The notes: a model not told the origin generated them from the sequence alone. A DNA stretch of 64,000 bases from Burkholderia sp. D-99 (GCF_011605345.1 NZ_JAAOXM010000014.1:62001-126000); one strand, 5' to 3'. Counted from the first letter of the stretch, positions 34,865 through 43,371 are shown. Numbers and translations: made by a program.

Positions 34865-35478
34865 CGCACCTGGTGTTCTTCTGCGGTCACGCCGGCACCG
34901 GCAAGACCACGCTCGCGAAGCGGCTCATCGGGCCGCTGATGCGCGCGACCGGCGAGGCGTTCTGCCTGCTCGACAAGGACACGCTGTACGGCCGCTACAG
35001 CTCGGCCGCGATGGGCGCGCTCACCGAGGATCCGAACGACCGCGACAGCCCGCTCTACCTGAAGCACCTGCGCGATCCCGAATACCACGGCCTGCTCGAC
35101 ACGGCCCGTGAAAATCTCGCGCTGGGCATCGGCGCGCTCGTCGTCGGCCCGCTGTCGCGCGAAGTGCGCGATCGCCGCATTCTCGACCGCGCATGGCTCG
35201 GCATCGCACCCGACGTCACGCTGACGGTCGTCTGGGTCCATACGTCGGAAGACGTCGCGCACCAGCGGATCGTCGCGCGCGGCAACCCGAACGACGCGTA
35301 CAAGCTCACGCACTGGGACGAATACCGGCAGCGCCGATTCGTGCCGACCGGCCACGAATGCGACGGCATCGTGATGTTCGACAACACCGCGCCATCCGAC
35401 ACCGACGTCGATACGCTGCTGTACCGCATCGCGCCGCCTCCGCCTGCGGCAACGATCGTCCCGCCGCTGCCGGCCTGA
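34861..35478 (+). CDS. P-loop kinase-like ATPase (AAA_33/zeta-toxin-like fold)
   Basis: A 205-residue protein starting at GTG 34861, overlapping the cydX stop as GTGA. A canonical Walker A, CGHAGTGKTTLAKRL, lies at residues 8-22, followed by LLDKDTLYGRYSSAAMG (phosphoacceptor-binding Asp), RENLALGIGALVVGPLSREV and the arginine-containing lid VAHQRIVARGNPNDAYKLTH-WDEYRQRR. This is the layout of small P-loop kinases such as gluconate/shikimate kinases or zeta-toxin-like phosphotransferases. The substrate is unknown. Tight coupling with an orphan cydX suggests a functional or at least expression link. Confidence 0.8.
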   Translation: MTHLVFFCGHAGTGKTTLAKRLIGPLMRATGEAFCLLDKDTLYGRYSSAAMGALTEDPNDRDSPLYLKHLRDPEYHGLLDTARENLALGIGALVVGPLSREVRDRRILDRAWLGIAPDVTLTVVWVHTSEDVAHQRIVARGNPNDAYKLTHWDEYRQRRFVPTGHECDGIVMFDNTAPSDTDVDTLLYRIAPPPPAATIVPPLPA

Positions 35479-35503
35479 GCGCCGCACCTTTTTCGCTCCC
35501 CGC

Positions 35504-35541
35504 AAAAAACAACGCCGGAAGCGCTGCTGCGCTCCCGGCGT
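35504..35541 (-). terminator. Rho-independent terminator between convergent genes
   Basis: A 13-base stem with one mismatch (ACGCCGGAAGCGC / GCGCTCCCGGCGT, loop TGCT) is followed on the minus strand by six T residues (A-run 35504-35509). It ends the saccharopine-dehydrogenase-like transcript and may also stop the kinase transcript from the other side. Confidence 0.85.
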
Positions 35542-35574
35542 CGTACGGCCCTCGTGCCAGAGGCTGGCGGACGC

Positions 35575-36675
35575 TCAGGCCACCGCGTGCACACGCTCCA
35601 TCGTGCCGCCTTCGTACAGCTTGCCGAAGCGGTTCGACAGGAACGCCTTCAGCGAGACCTTTTCCTGCGGGATGAAACCGCTTTGCGGCAGCTTCTTCTC
35701 GCGGAACAGATCCAGCACCGCGCACATCGCACCGGCCGTCGTGATCTGGATCGCGCTCATGTGCATCCCGCACACGTCCTTCGCGAAAATCTTGCGCGTG
35801 AACACGTCCTGCACCAGCTGGCCATCCTTCACGCCCGTCACCGTGATGAACACGAGCACGACGTCCTGCTTCGTCGACGGCACTGCACGGCGCATGATCG
35901 ACTTCAGCGTGTCGCGGTCGGTCGACAGGCGCAGGTCTTCGAGCAGGAACTGGACGAGATCGCGGTGGCCCGGGTAGCGCACCGACTTGTAGTCGAGCGT
36001 CTCGACCTTGCCCGACAGCGTCTCGCACAGCGTGCCGAGGCCGCCCGACGTGTTGAACGCTTCGTATTCGGTACCGTCGAGCGAGAAGTGCTCGAGGCCT
36101 TCGAGCGGCTGCACCCACTGCTTGCGGCCGTCGCGGATCGCTTCGCACGGCTGGCAGTATTCGTTGATCAGGCCGTCGACGCTCCACGTCAGGTTGTACT
36201 TCAGCGCGTTGGTCGGATACTCGGGCAAGGCGCCTACGCGCATCTTCACGTCGCGCACTTCGCTGAAGCCGTTCACCAGTTCATGCGCGGCGAGACCGAT
36301 GAAGCCCGGTGCGAGGCCGCACTGCGGCATGAACGCACGGTCCGAGCCGTCGGCCAGCTCGCGGATCGCGTGGGTCGCGCGCACGTCTTCGGTCAGGTCG
36401 AAGTAGTGGACGCCGGCAGCCTTCGCGGCGGCGGCGACGTTGACCGCGAGGTAGTAAGGCAGCGCGTTGACGAGCGCATCGAAGCCCTTCACTGCTTCGC
36501 GAATCGCGTTGGCGTCGGCCGAATCGACCCGTTGCGTCGCGATGCCTTCGCGCGAGAGCTTCGCGAGCGCATCCGCGTCGCGGTCGAACGCGACGACTTC
36601 GTAGTCGCCCGTTTCACGCAGCATGTGAGCAATGGTGTGGCCGATCAGACCTGCGCCGACGATGGCGATTTTCAT
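35575..36675 (-). CDS. Saccharopine dehydrogenase-family oxidoreductase
   Basis: A 366-residue protein with an N-terminal Rossmann NAD(P) fold (KIAIVGAGLIGHTIAHMLRE, GxGxxG at residues 7-12; acidic residue in VVAFDRD) and the saccharopine-dehydrogenase C-terminal domain (GLAPGFIGLAAHELVNGF, ALKYNLTWSVDGLINEYCQP, GHRDLVQFLLEDL). The family includes lysine-6-dehydrogenase and saccharopine reductases; in Burkholderia such a protein is often annotated as a lysine-degradation dehydrogenase. The substrate is not determined here. Upstream lies an unusual cluster of CGTCGAAA motifs (36791-36830) that may be its operator. Confidence 0.87.
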   Translation of the reverse strand: MKIAIVGAGLIGHTIAHMLRETGDYEVVAFDRDADALAKLSREGIATQRVDSADANAIREAVKGFDALVNALPYYLAVNVAAAAKAAGVHYFDLTEDVRATHAIRELADGSDRAFMPQCGLAPGFIGLAAHELVNGFSEVRDVKMRVGALPEYPTNALKYNLTWSVDGLINEYCQPCEAIRDGRKQWVQPLEGLEHFSLDGTEYEAFNTSGGLGTLCETLSGKVETLDYKSVRYPGHRDLVQFLLEDLRLSTDRDTLKSIMRRAVPSTKQDVVLVFITVTGVKDGQLVQDVFTRKIFAKDVCGMHMSAIQITTAGAMCAVLDLFREKKLPQSGFIPQEKVSLKAFLSNRFGKLYEGGTMERVHAVA

Positions 36676-36790
36676 GCGCTTATCTCCTGATGATGGGTTT
36701 GGTGTTGTGGACGGCGTTGAGCCATGAACACAGTTTAGGGACGCGCAAAATCAGTTCCAAGACGAAGAATGATGCGAAACGACCGATAAT

Positions 36791-36830
36791 TTCGACGTTA
36801 CGACGACACATTTCGTCGAAACGTCGAAAC
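36791..36830. promoter_or_regulatory. Nested palindromes of the CGTCGAAA type, probable operator
   Basis: TTTCGACGTT at 36791-36800 is the exact reverse complement of AACGTCGAAA at 36821-36830, and an inner perfect palindrome TTTCGTCGAAA-type core lies at 36812-36822. The cluster sits between the divergent saccharopine-dehydrogenase-like and COG4705 genes. The regulator is unknown. Confidence 0.55.
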
Positions 36831-36924
36831 GAGCGTTTTTCACCCGCTGCCGGCCCGCTATGGCTGGCCTAAGTCTCGCGATTCAGACTGCATGCCGACC
36901 ACCCGATTGCCAAGGAGGCATCGC

Positions 36925-37707
36925 ATGCAATCCCTGCCCGCCCATCGCACGCCGCACTGGCTGAACAAGGTGCCCGACGTCGCGCTGTCGTTCTGGATCA
37001 TCAAGATCATGTCGACCACGGTCGGCGAAACCGGCGCGGACTTTCTCGCGGTCAACGCGGGGCTTGGCCAGACCGTCACGCGCGTCGCGATGGCGTCGCT
37101 GCTCGCGATCGCGCTGTGGCTGCAGTTGCGTACGCGCCGCTACGTGCCGTGGATCTACTGGCTCACGGTGGTGCTGGTCAGCATCGTCGGCACGCAGATC
37201 ACCGACCTGCTCACCGACGGCCTGAACGTCAGCCTGTATGCGAGTACCGCCGCGTTTGCCGTCGCGCTCGCCACGATCTTCTTCGTGTGGCATCGCGTCG
37301 AAGGCACGCTGTCGATCGACACGATCGTTACGCCGCGGCGCGAACTGTTCTACTGGGCCGCGATCCTCTGCACGTTCGCGCTCGGCACCGCAGCCGGCGA
37401 TCTCGCGACCGAAGCGCTCGGGCTCGGCTTCACGCTCGGCGCGCTCATCTTCGGCGGGTTGATCGCGGCCGTGTTCGTGATGTGGCGGCTCGGCGCCAAT
37501 GCAGTGCTGGCGTTCTGGATCGCGTACATCCTGACACGCCCGTTCGGCGCATCGCTCGGCGACCTGCTCACGCAGGCGCGCACCTATGGCGGGCTCGGCT
37601 TCGGCGCCGCATGGACGAGCCTGCTGTTCCTGACCGTGATCGTGCTGCTCGTCGCCGTCGCGCAGTTCGGCAGCGGCCCGCGCACGCGTGCCGGTACCGC
37701 CGAATGA
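36925..37707 (+). CDS. COG4705-type integral membrane protein
   Basis: A 260-residue hydrophobic protein with about seven membrane helices. It contains repeated motifs NKVPDVALSFWIIKIMSTTV-GETGADFL in the first half and FALGTAAGDLATEALGLGFT in the second, which is the internal duplication typical of COG4705 proteins (uncharacterised membrane-anchored proteins often linked to two-component systems). The ATG at 36925 follows CAAGGAGGCATCGC. It is followed by a lipoprotein and a two-component system on the same strand, with short gaps, consistent with one regulon. Function unknown. Confidence 0.87.
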   Translation: MQSLPAHRTPHWLNKVPDVALSFWIIKIMSTTVGETGADFLAVNAGLGQTVTRVAMASLLAIALWLQLRTRRYVPWIYWLTVVLVSIVGTQITDLLTDGLNVSLYASTAAFAVALATIFFVWHRVEGTLSIDTIVTPRRELFYWAAILCTFALGTAAGDLATEALGLGFTLGALIFGGLIAAVFVMWRLGANAVLAFWIAYILTRPFGASLGDLLTQARTYGGLGFGAAWTSLLFLTVIVLLVAVAQFGSGPRTRAGTAE

Positions 37708-37754
37708 CGCCCCTTTCTTTCCGTTCTTTCCGTTCACCGAATCGAGGACACGCC

Positions 37755-38195
37755 ATGCGCATCCCCCATCCCGTTACCCGTCTCGCCCTTGCCGCGGCCA
37801 CCATTGCGCTGTTGAGCGCCTCCGCCGGCTGCTCGAAGCAGCAGGATGCGAACGCATCGACCCCGTTGCCCGCCTCGGCTGCAACATCGCCCGCGGCGGC
37901 CCACGCATCGAAGCTCGGCGACCTGTCGCAGTTCCGCACGATCGCCGTCGACGTGAACACGCTCGTCGCCAAGGGCGACCTGCCCGGCGCGAAAACGCGC
38001 ATCAAGGATCTCGAGATCGCGTGGGACGCAGCCGAAGCCGGCCTCAAGCCGCGCGCGGCCGCCGACTGGCACATGGTCGACCAGGAGATCGACCGGGCGC
38101 TCTCCGCGCTGCGCGCCGACCATCCGACGCAGGCCGATTCGGCCGCCGCGATGAAGAGCCTGCTCGCGGCCCTCGACCGGTTCAGCGGCACGTGA
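37755..38195 (+). CDS. Lipoprotein of unknown function
   Basis: The 146-residue product has a lipoprotein signal peptide (MRIPHPVTRLALAAATIALL) with lipobox SAGC and Cys26 as lipidated residue. The mature part is an Ala/Ser-rich linker followed by a helical domain: FRTIAVDVNTLVAKGDLPGA, KTRIKDLEIAWDAAEAGLKP and HMVDQEIDRALSALRADHPT. Such histidine-kinase-linked envelope proteins may act as sensors, but no function is established. It lies 47 bases after the COG4705 gene and 82 bases before the response regulator, suggesting one transcript. Confidence 0.82.
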   Translation: MRIPHPVTRLALAAATIALLSASAGCSKQQDANASTPLPASAATSPAAAHASKLGDLSQFRTIAVDVNTLVAKGDLPGAKTRIKDLEIAWDAAEAGLKPRAAADWHMVDQEIDRALSALRADHPTQADSAAAMKSLLAALDRFSGT

Positions 38196-38277
38196 GGATC
38201 GCGGCAAGCGCACGGCACGTGACGCACGCGCGGGAATCGCATACGCTGGCGGCGTTTGCGCGGCACGGAGAACACGC

Positions 38278-38943
38278 ATGCGAATACTGCTCGTCGAAGA
38301 CGACCCGATGATCGGCGAGGCCGTCCATGCCGCGCTGAAGGATGCGTCGTACGCCACCGACTGGGTCACCGACGGCGTGCGCGCGTTGACCGCGTTCGCC
38401 GCGCAGCCCTACGACCTGGTCCTGCTCGACCTCGGCCTGCCCGGCCGCGACGGGCTCGACGTGCTGGCCGCCATCCGCGCGAAAGATGCCAGTACGCCGC
38501 TGCTGATCGTCACTGCACGCGACGGGCTCGACGATCGCTTGCGCGGCCTCGACGGCGGCGCCGACGACTACATCGTGAAGCCGTTCGAGATGGCCGAACT
38601 GCTCGCGCGGATTCGTGTCGCGATCCGGCGCCGGGCCGGTTCGGCCGCGCCGCTGCTGAGCAACGGAATCGTGTCGCTCGACCCGGCGACGCGCGAGGCC
38701 GCCGTCGACGGGCAGGCGCCGGTGCCGCTGTCGAATCGCGAGTTCTCGCTGCTGCGCGCGCTGCTGGTGCGCCCGGGCGCGATCCTGTCGCGGCGCGAGC
38801 TCGAAGATCGCCTGTACGGCTGGGGCGAGGAAGTCGAAAGCAACGCGGTCGAATTCCTGATCCATTCGCTGCGCCGCAAGCTCGGCAGCACCGTGATCAA
38901 GAACGTCAGGGGTGCGGGATGGATGGTTTCAAGAAACGTCTGA
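38278..38943 (+). CDS. OmpR-family response regulator
   Basis: A 221-residue two-domain regulator. The receiver has the acidic pocket EDD (7-9), phosphoacceptor Asp51 in LLDLGLPG, Thr79 in IVTAR and Lys101 in IVKPFE. The C-terminal winged helix (from about residue 125) contains SNREFSLLRALLVRPGAILS and VEFLIHSLRRKLG. It is of the QseB/PmrA/TctD type. It overlaps the kinase gene by 25 bases. Likely targets are the COG4705 gene and lipoprotein upstream, by position. Confidence 0.93.
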   Translation: MRILLVEDDPMIGEAVHAALKDASYATDWVTDGVRALTAFAAQPYDLVLLDLGLPGRDGLDVLAAIRAKDASTPLLIVTARDGLDDRLRGLDGGADDYIVKPFEMAELLARIRVAIRRRAGSAAPLLSNGIVSLDPATREAAVDGQAPVPLSNREFSLLRALLVRPGAILSRRELEDRLYGWGEEVESNAVEFLIHSLRRKLGSTVIKNVRGAGWMVSRNV

Positions 38944-40343
38944 ACGAATCGATCGGGTTCCGCCTGTCGGTCGCGCTGTCGGCCGCGATCCTGGCCGTCG
39001 CGATGGCCGCGGCCGCGTTCGCCTTTTCATCGGCATTCGACGAAGCGCACGAATTGCAGGACGACGTGCTGCGCGAGGTCGCGACGCTGCTCGACCGCCA
39101 GCAGACACCGTCGCTCCATGCCGGCGGCGCCGGGCCCGCACGTGAGAGCGACGAACTGTCGCGCGTGATCGTGCAGCCGCTCGGCGGCGCACCGCAGCCG
39201 GGCAGTGACGGCGCGCCGCGGCTCGCGCTGGCGCCGACGCTCGCCGACGGGCTGCATACGGTCGACGCCGGCGGCAGCACGTATCGCGTGATGGTCCGGA
39301 CGTTCGCGAACGGCGAGCGCATCGCGGTCGCGCAGGAAGCCGGCATGCGCGACGATGTCGCGCGCGAAAGCGCGTGGCGCACCGCGTTGCCGCTGCTGAT
39401 CCTCGTACCGATCCTGTTGCTGCTCGTCGCCGATCTCGTGCGCAAGCTGTTCCGCCCGGTGGCCGCGCTGTCCGCCGGTATCGATGCGCGCGACGAGCAC
39501 GACCTGCGCGCGGTGCCGGTCGATCGCGTGCCGGTCGAGGTACGGCCGTTCGTCGTCGCGATCAACCGGATGCTGGCGCGTGTCGCGCAATCGGTCGCCG
39601 CGCAGCGCCGCTTCGTCGCCGACGCCGCGCACGAACTGCGCTCGCCGCTCACGGCGATGTCGCTGCAGGCCGAGCGCCTGGCCGAGTCCGACCTGCCGGA
39701 CGATGCGCGCGCGCGGCTCGCCGCACTGCGCGGCGGACTCGACCGCAGCCGCCACCTGGTCGGGCAACTGCTCGCGCTCGCGCGGGCGCAAAGCGCGCCG
39801 GCTACGCCGCCCGGCGACGTGTCGGTCCATGCGGTCTATCGCCGCGTGCTGGAAGACCTGATGCCGCTCGCCGAAGCGAAAACGATCGACATCGGCATCG
39901 AAGACGGCCCGGATACCTCCGTGTCCGTCGACGAGCGCGAACTCACGTCACTGGTGATGAACCTGGTCGACAACGCGATCCGCTACACGCCGCCGGGCGG
40001 ACGCGTGGACCTGTCGACGCAATGCACGGACACGCACGCGTGCGTGACAATCGCCGACACCGGGCCGGGCATCGCGCCGCACGAACACGAGCGCGTGTTC
40101 GATCCGTTCTACCGGGTGCCCGGCAACGCGCAGATCGGCTCCGGGCTCGGCCTGTCGATCGTGAAGATCGTCGCGGACCGGATGGGCGCCGACATCACGC
40201 TCGCCTATGCGGACGAAGCGGAATCGCGCGGCTTGCGCATCTCGGTGCGGATTCCGCTTGCGCGGCCGCCCGGTGCGGCGCTGCCCGACAGCCGGGCCGA
40301 TACGGCGGCGCAACACGCGCGGCGCGACGGACACCGCGCTTGA
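38919..40343 (+). CDS. Sensor histidine kinase
   Basis: A 474-residue inner-membrane kinase: membrane helix one at residues 13-37, a periplasmic sensor segment (40-152), helix two at 155-173, HAMP-like linker, H-box ADAAHELRSPLTAMS with phospho-accepting His238, and an ATPase domain with N-box NLVDNAIRYTPPGG, G1 DTGPGI and G2 GSGLGLSIV. It is of the QseC/TctE class. The start ATG 38919 lies inside the response-regulator gene (25-base overlap), so synthesis is coupled. The short periplasmic part does not reveal the signal. Confidence 0.93.
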   Translation: MDGFKKRLNESIGFRLSVALSAAILAVAMAAAAFAFSSAFDEAHELQDDVLREVATLLDRQQTPSLHAGGAGPARESDELSRVIVQPLGGAPQPGSDGAPRLALAPTLADGLHTVDAGGSTYRVMVRTFANGERIAVAQEAGMRDDVARESAWRTALPLLILVPILLLLVADLVRKLFRPVAALSAGIDARDEHDLRAVPVDRVPVEVRPFVVAINRMLARVAQSVAAQRRFVADAAHELRSPLTAMSLQAERLAESDLPDDARARLAALRGGLDRSRHLVGQLLALARAQSAPATPPGDVSVHAVYRRVLEDLMPLAEAKTIDIGIEDGPDTSVSVDERELTSLVMNLVDNAIRYTPPGGRVDLSTQCTDTHACVTIADTGPGIAPHEHERVFDPFYRVPGNAQIGSGLGLSIVKIVADRMGADITLAYADEAESRGLRISVRIPLARPPGAALPDSRADTAAQHARRDGHRA

Positions 40344-40346
40344 GCG

Positions 40347-40811
40347 TCAGCCGCCGATCGTCCCGCGATCGATCTTGCGCGACAGGATGATCGACGTCGT
40401 CGTGCGTTCGACGCCTTCGAGCGTGCCGATCTGGTCGAGCAGGTCGTTGAGCCGTTCGGGCGAATCGGCGCGCAGCCATGCGACGTAGTCGTACTCGCCG
40501 CTCACCGCGCACAGCAGTTGCACCTCGGGCATCCGGTCGAGCTTGCGCAATACGTCCTTGCCGAACTTCGGCGTGAGGATGATGCCGACATACGCGTAAA
40601 TGCTCGCGTCGAGCACGTCCTGCCCGAGCCGGACGCTGTAGCCGGCGATCACGTTGGTGCGTTCGAGCCGCGCGATGCGTGCGACGACCGTCGTGCGCGC
40701 GACGTCGAGCTGGCGCGCGAGATCCGCGACGCTGGCGCGCGCATCGGCCTGCAGCAGCGCGACGAGTTGCCGGTCGAGATCGTCGAGTTGGTCGAGGCGG
40801 GGTGGACGCAT
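40347..40811 (-). CDS. Lrp/AsnC-family transcriptional regulator
   Basis: A 154-residue Lrp/AsnC protein: N-terminal helix-turn-helix (LDDLDRQLVALLQADARASV, ADLARQLDVARTTVVARIAR) and a C-terminal RAM/ligand domain (YAYVGIILTPKFGKDVLRKL, YDYVAWLRADSPERLNDLLD, TTTSIILSRKIDRG). Family members sense amino acids. Start at 40811 (MRPPRLDQLDD). It diverges from the Spy-like gene; a perfect ten-base inverted repeat in the shared intergenic region (40904-40937) is a probable binding site. Confidence 0.92.
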   Translation of the reverse strand: MRPPRLDQLDDLDRQLVALLQADARASVADLARQLDVARTTVVARIARLERTNVIAGYSVRLGQDVLDASIYAYVGIILTPKFGKDVLRKLDRMPEVQLLCAVSGEYDYVAWLRADSPERLNDLLDQIGTLEGVERTTTSIILSRKIDRGTIGG

Positions 40812-40903
40812 GAGGCTGGGCCGGGGCACGACGCGCCGGCGAAGTGGAAGGTGACGCGATGATAGCGCCGAACGCCGGAGCGCCCAAACGGCATCGCCCG
40901 GAG

Positions 40904-40937
40904 CCGATACGAACCTTTCAATTTCGATTCGTATCGG
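40904..40937. promoter_or_regulatory. Inverted repeat CCGATACGAA-N14-TTCGTATCGG, probable Lrp-type operator
   Basis: Perfect ten-base arms (40904-40913 and 40928-40937) flank an AT-rich centre (CCTTTCAATTTCGA) in the divergent region between the Lrp-family gene and the Spy-like gene. The position and AT-rich centre suit autoregulation by Lrp-type dimers. Confidence 0.55.
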
Positions 40938-41066
40938 ATGTAAGCAAGTGTCGCATTCACTGCTGCGCCGCACGCAACGTGCTACTAATAGCGGGCGACG
41001 CGAGATGCGCGCTTGCGGCAGTTGCCGCCGCGCCCGTTCGCACGACACCACCCCGGAGAGCCAACC

Positions 41067-41612
41067 ATGAAGAAAATCTCGCTCACCCTCGCTACGCTCG
41101 CCGTTGCAGCCAGCGCGTTCGCGCAAACCCCGGCGCAGCCGCAAGCGCCCGCTCAGGCCACGATGGCCGCGGCTTCGGCCCCGAGCGCCGAGCAGCGCGA
41201 GGCGCGCCACGAAGCGCGCGTCGAGCAGCGCATCAAGTACCTGCACGACCAGCTGAAGATCACGTCGGCGCAGGAACCGCAGTGGAAGACGTTCGCCGAC
41301 ACGATGCGCGACAACGGCGACACGATGGGCCGCCTCTATCGCGAACGGATGGCCAAGCATGACGTCTCCGCGCTCGACGACATGAAGCAGTACGCGGAAC
41401 TGTCGCAAGCGAACGCCGACGGCGCGAAGAAGCTCGCCGACGCCTTCGCACCGCTCTACGAGAGCTTCCCGGCCGACCAGAAGGCCCTGGCCGACACGAC
41501 GTTCCGCAGCTGGCTGCACCACGGTGGCGAGCACCGCGGCAAGGGCAAGGCGAAGGGCAAGGAAAGCAAGGCGGCAGCCGCGCCGGCCGCCAGCGCGCCC
41601 GCGCAGCCCTGA
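41067..41612 (+). CDS. Spy/CpxP-like LTXXQ-motif periplasmic protein
   Basis: The 181-residue product has a signal peptide (MKKISLTLATLAVAASAFAQ) and a helical core with IKYLHDQLKITSAQEPQWKT, a match to the LTxxQ motif (here ITSAQ) that defines Spy/CpxP family chaperones. The core continues LYRERMAKHDVSALDDMKQY and the tail is Lys/Ala-rich (GKGKAKGKESKAAAAPAA). It probably has a role in periplasmic protein quality control or metal stress. The ribosome binding site is CCGGAGAGCCAACC. It is monocistronic, divergent from the Lrp-family gene. Confidence 0.87.
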   Translation: MKKISLTLATLAVAASAFAQTPAQPQAPAQATMAAASAPSAEQREARHEARVEQRIKYLHDQLKITSAQEPQWKTFADTMRDNGDTMGRLYRERMAKHDVSALDDMKQYAELSQANADGAKKLADAFAPLYESFPADQKALADTTFRSWLHHGGEHRGKGKAKGKESKAAAAPAASAPAQP

Positions 41613-41752
41613 TACCCTCCCCGCCGGCGCCGTGCCGCCCGTCCGGGCCGAACGGCGCCGCGTCGCGCCGCTACAGGCGACCGGCGCGTCACACGGCGCG
41701 CCGGATTCGGGATAAGCTCCCGGCTTTTCCAGCTTTCCCGCACTTCCCCGCC

Positions 41753-42184
41753 ATGCTCGAACTCAAGCACATCGACCTGCGTACCGATCCGCAGGCCCGT
41801 CGCGTCGTCAAGGACGAAACCGTCGCCGTTTCCTTCGCGGATGCGGACGGCGAACTGATGAGCCTCGAAGGCCCGAACCGCTATGTGGCGGGCGACGCGC
41901 TGATCACGGGCTCGACCGGCGACCGCTGGGTCGTGTCGCGCGCGCGCTTCGACGCCAAATACCTGCCCGCCGATCCGGCACTCGCGCACGGCGCACCGGG
42001 CGCCTACCGGAACCGGCCGGCCGTCGTGCTCGCCCGCCGCATGGACGAACCGTTCACGATCGCCCGCTCGGAAAACGGCGACACGCTGCGCGGCGTCGCC
42101 GGCGACTGGGTGATGCAATACGCGCCCGGCGACTACGGTGTCGTGCAGGCGCAGCGCTTCGCGCAGGTTTACCGCGACGCGTAA
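41753..42184 (+). CDS. PGDYG-motif conserved protein
   Basis: A 143-residue soluble protein whose C-terminal half contains MQYAPGDYGVVQAQRFAQVY, the PGDYG signature of a small family of conserved proteins of unknown function. A second copy of similar logic (GPNRYVAGDALITGSTGDRW) lies in the N-terminal half, suggesting an internal duplication. No signal peptide or membrane segment. The ATG at 41753 follows a short leader; it converges with the DUF3022-like gene. Confidence 0.8.
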   Translation: MLELKHIDLRTDPQARRVVKDETVAVSFADADGELMSLEGPNRYVAGDALITGSTGDRWVVSRARFDAKYLPADPALAHGAPGAYRNRPAVVLARRMDEPFTIARSENGDTLRGVAGDWVMQYAPGDYGVVQAQRFAQVYRDA

Positions 42185-42206
42185 TGCGGCGCGCCGGCGC
42201 GAACGG

Positions 42207-42569
42207 TCACGCAAAGTCTTCGTCGAGCTCGAGTTCGGCGTCGCGCTCGACGGCCTCGCCGGCCGCGTGGCGCTCCTCGAGCGACCCGAGCATCGCTTCC
42301 GTATACGCGTGCAACACCGCATGGCTGCGTGCACGCTGCATCGGCTTGAGCGCCAGATAGCGCGCGAGCGCCGCCGGCACGATGCGGATATCGAGCGTCA
42401 TCCGCTTCGGCACAGCGCCGAAACGCATCGCCAGCCAATGCACGGACAGGAACCGCCCGCGCTCATCGCTGCTTTCGGCGAAACGCGTCTGCTCCGGAAA
42501 GAGATCGCAGATCACGCGAGCGAGCGCGTCAAATTCCGCGCTCTGGCATTCGATCAGATAGTCGTCCAT
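42207..42569 (-). CDS. DUF3022-like conserved protein
   Basis: A 120-residue protein: MDDYLIECQSAEFDALARVI, CDLFPEQTRFAESSDERGRF, LSVHWLAMRFGAVPKRMTLD and a glutamate-rich C-terminus (GEAVERDAELELDEDFA). The pattern matches my memory of the DUF3022 family found in Burkholderia; function unknown. It lies 13 bases after the YhfC-like gene on the same strand and is likely cotranscribed with it. Confidence 0.7.
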   Translation of the reverse strand: MDDYLIECQSAEFDALARVICDLFPEQTRFAESSDERGRFLSVHWLAMRFGAVPKRMTLDIRIVPAALARYLALKPMQRARSHAVLHAYTEAMLGSLEERHAAGEAVERDAELELDEDFA

Positions 42570-42582
42570 CCCGTCTCTCCCG

Positions 42583-43371
42583 TCAGGCTGCCGATTGCGT
42601 CGGCCGGCACGTCTTCACCAGCACGACGACCAGGATCGCCGCCAGCACAAAATACGCGGCCTCGACCCAGCCGGCCGGCAGCACACGCACCTGGTACAGC
42701 AGCGCCGGCGCGGCCGCCAGCGCATGCAGCACGATCGCAAGCGGCAACACGCTCGCGCGGCCGGCGCGCACGCCGCGCCAGACCAGCACCGACAGCGCAA
42801 GCTGCAGCACGAACGCCGCGCAGCGCTCAAGCAGCAACAGCAGGATCGACTGTGTCGACAGCGTCGCGAGCATCACGTGCAGCCGCACGACGGTATCGCC
42901 CGGCAGGTCGGCGAGCTGGGTCTCGAGCTGGCCGCGGCTCGCGAGCCACGCGAGATACGACCACTGGCCCCACACGAGTACGCCGACGAACCACGCTTCG
43001 GCGCCACCGTGACCGATCCCGTAACCGATTCCACGGCCGTCGCCGGCCGACGCGCCGTAACGGCGGTTCAGGAAACGCATCCCGAGATAGCGGCCGACTT
43101 CCTCGAACACGGCGGTCACGAGCGCGCTGTACGCGACGAACGCGAGCGGCTGCGTGAGCCAGCCGTCCGGCGGCGTCCGGCTCAGCACGAGCCCGTGGAA
43201 CGCGCGTTCGAGGATCATCGCAAACAGCGTGAAGACGGCCACGCCGACGATCGTGTCGCGGCGGTTCAGCGCAAGCGGCTTGCGCAGGATACGGTAGAGG
43301 ACGAGCGGCAGGAGCGCGATGATCAGCGTGGCGGCGATCAGCACCGCCAGCGTGACGGGAGCGACAGTCAT
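42583..43371 (-). CDS. YhfC-family intramembrane metalloprotease-like protein
   Basis: A 262-residue integral membrane protein with about seven hydrophobic helices. The CPBP/YhfC-type motif EExxR appears as ALVTAVFEEVGRYLGMRFLN (near residues 88-107) and a conserved glycine/histidine motif as GIGYGIGHGGAEAWFVGVLV. These are the presumed metal-binding residues of the intramembrane glutamic/metallo protease superfamily. It may modify a membrane or bacteriocin-like substrate, but no substrate is known. It is followed by the DUF3022-like gene. Confidence 0.85.
   Translation of the reverse strand: MTVAPVTLAVLIAATLIIALLPLVLYRILRKPLALNRRDTIVGVAVFTLFAMILERAFHGLVLSRTPPDGWLTQPLAFVAYSALVTAVFEEVGRYLGMRFLNRRYGASAGDGRGIGYGIGHGGAEAWFVGVLVWGQWSYLAWLASRGQLETQLADLPGDTVVRLHVMLATLSTQSILLLLLERCAAFVLQLALSVLVWRGVRAGRASVLPLAIVLHALAAAPALLYQVRVLPAGWVEAAYFVLAAILVVVLVKTCRPTQSAA

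Noticed and set aside
34861..35478. Toxin-antitoxin reading of the kinase (zeta-like) with CydX as antitoxin
   Set aside because: CydX is a recognised membrane subunit and not an epsilon-type antitoxin; there is no other evidence for a toxin role.
36690..36872. 60-codon plus-strand frame upstream of the COG4705 gene
   Set aside because: It runs through the divergent promoter region and the CGTCGAAA palindromes; no family features.
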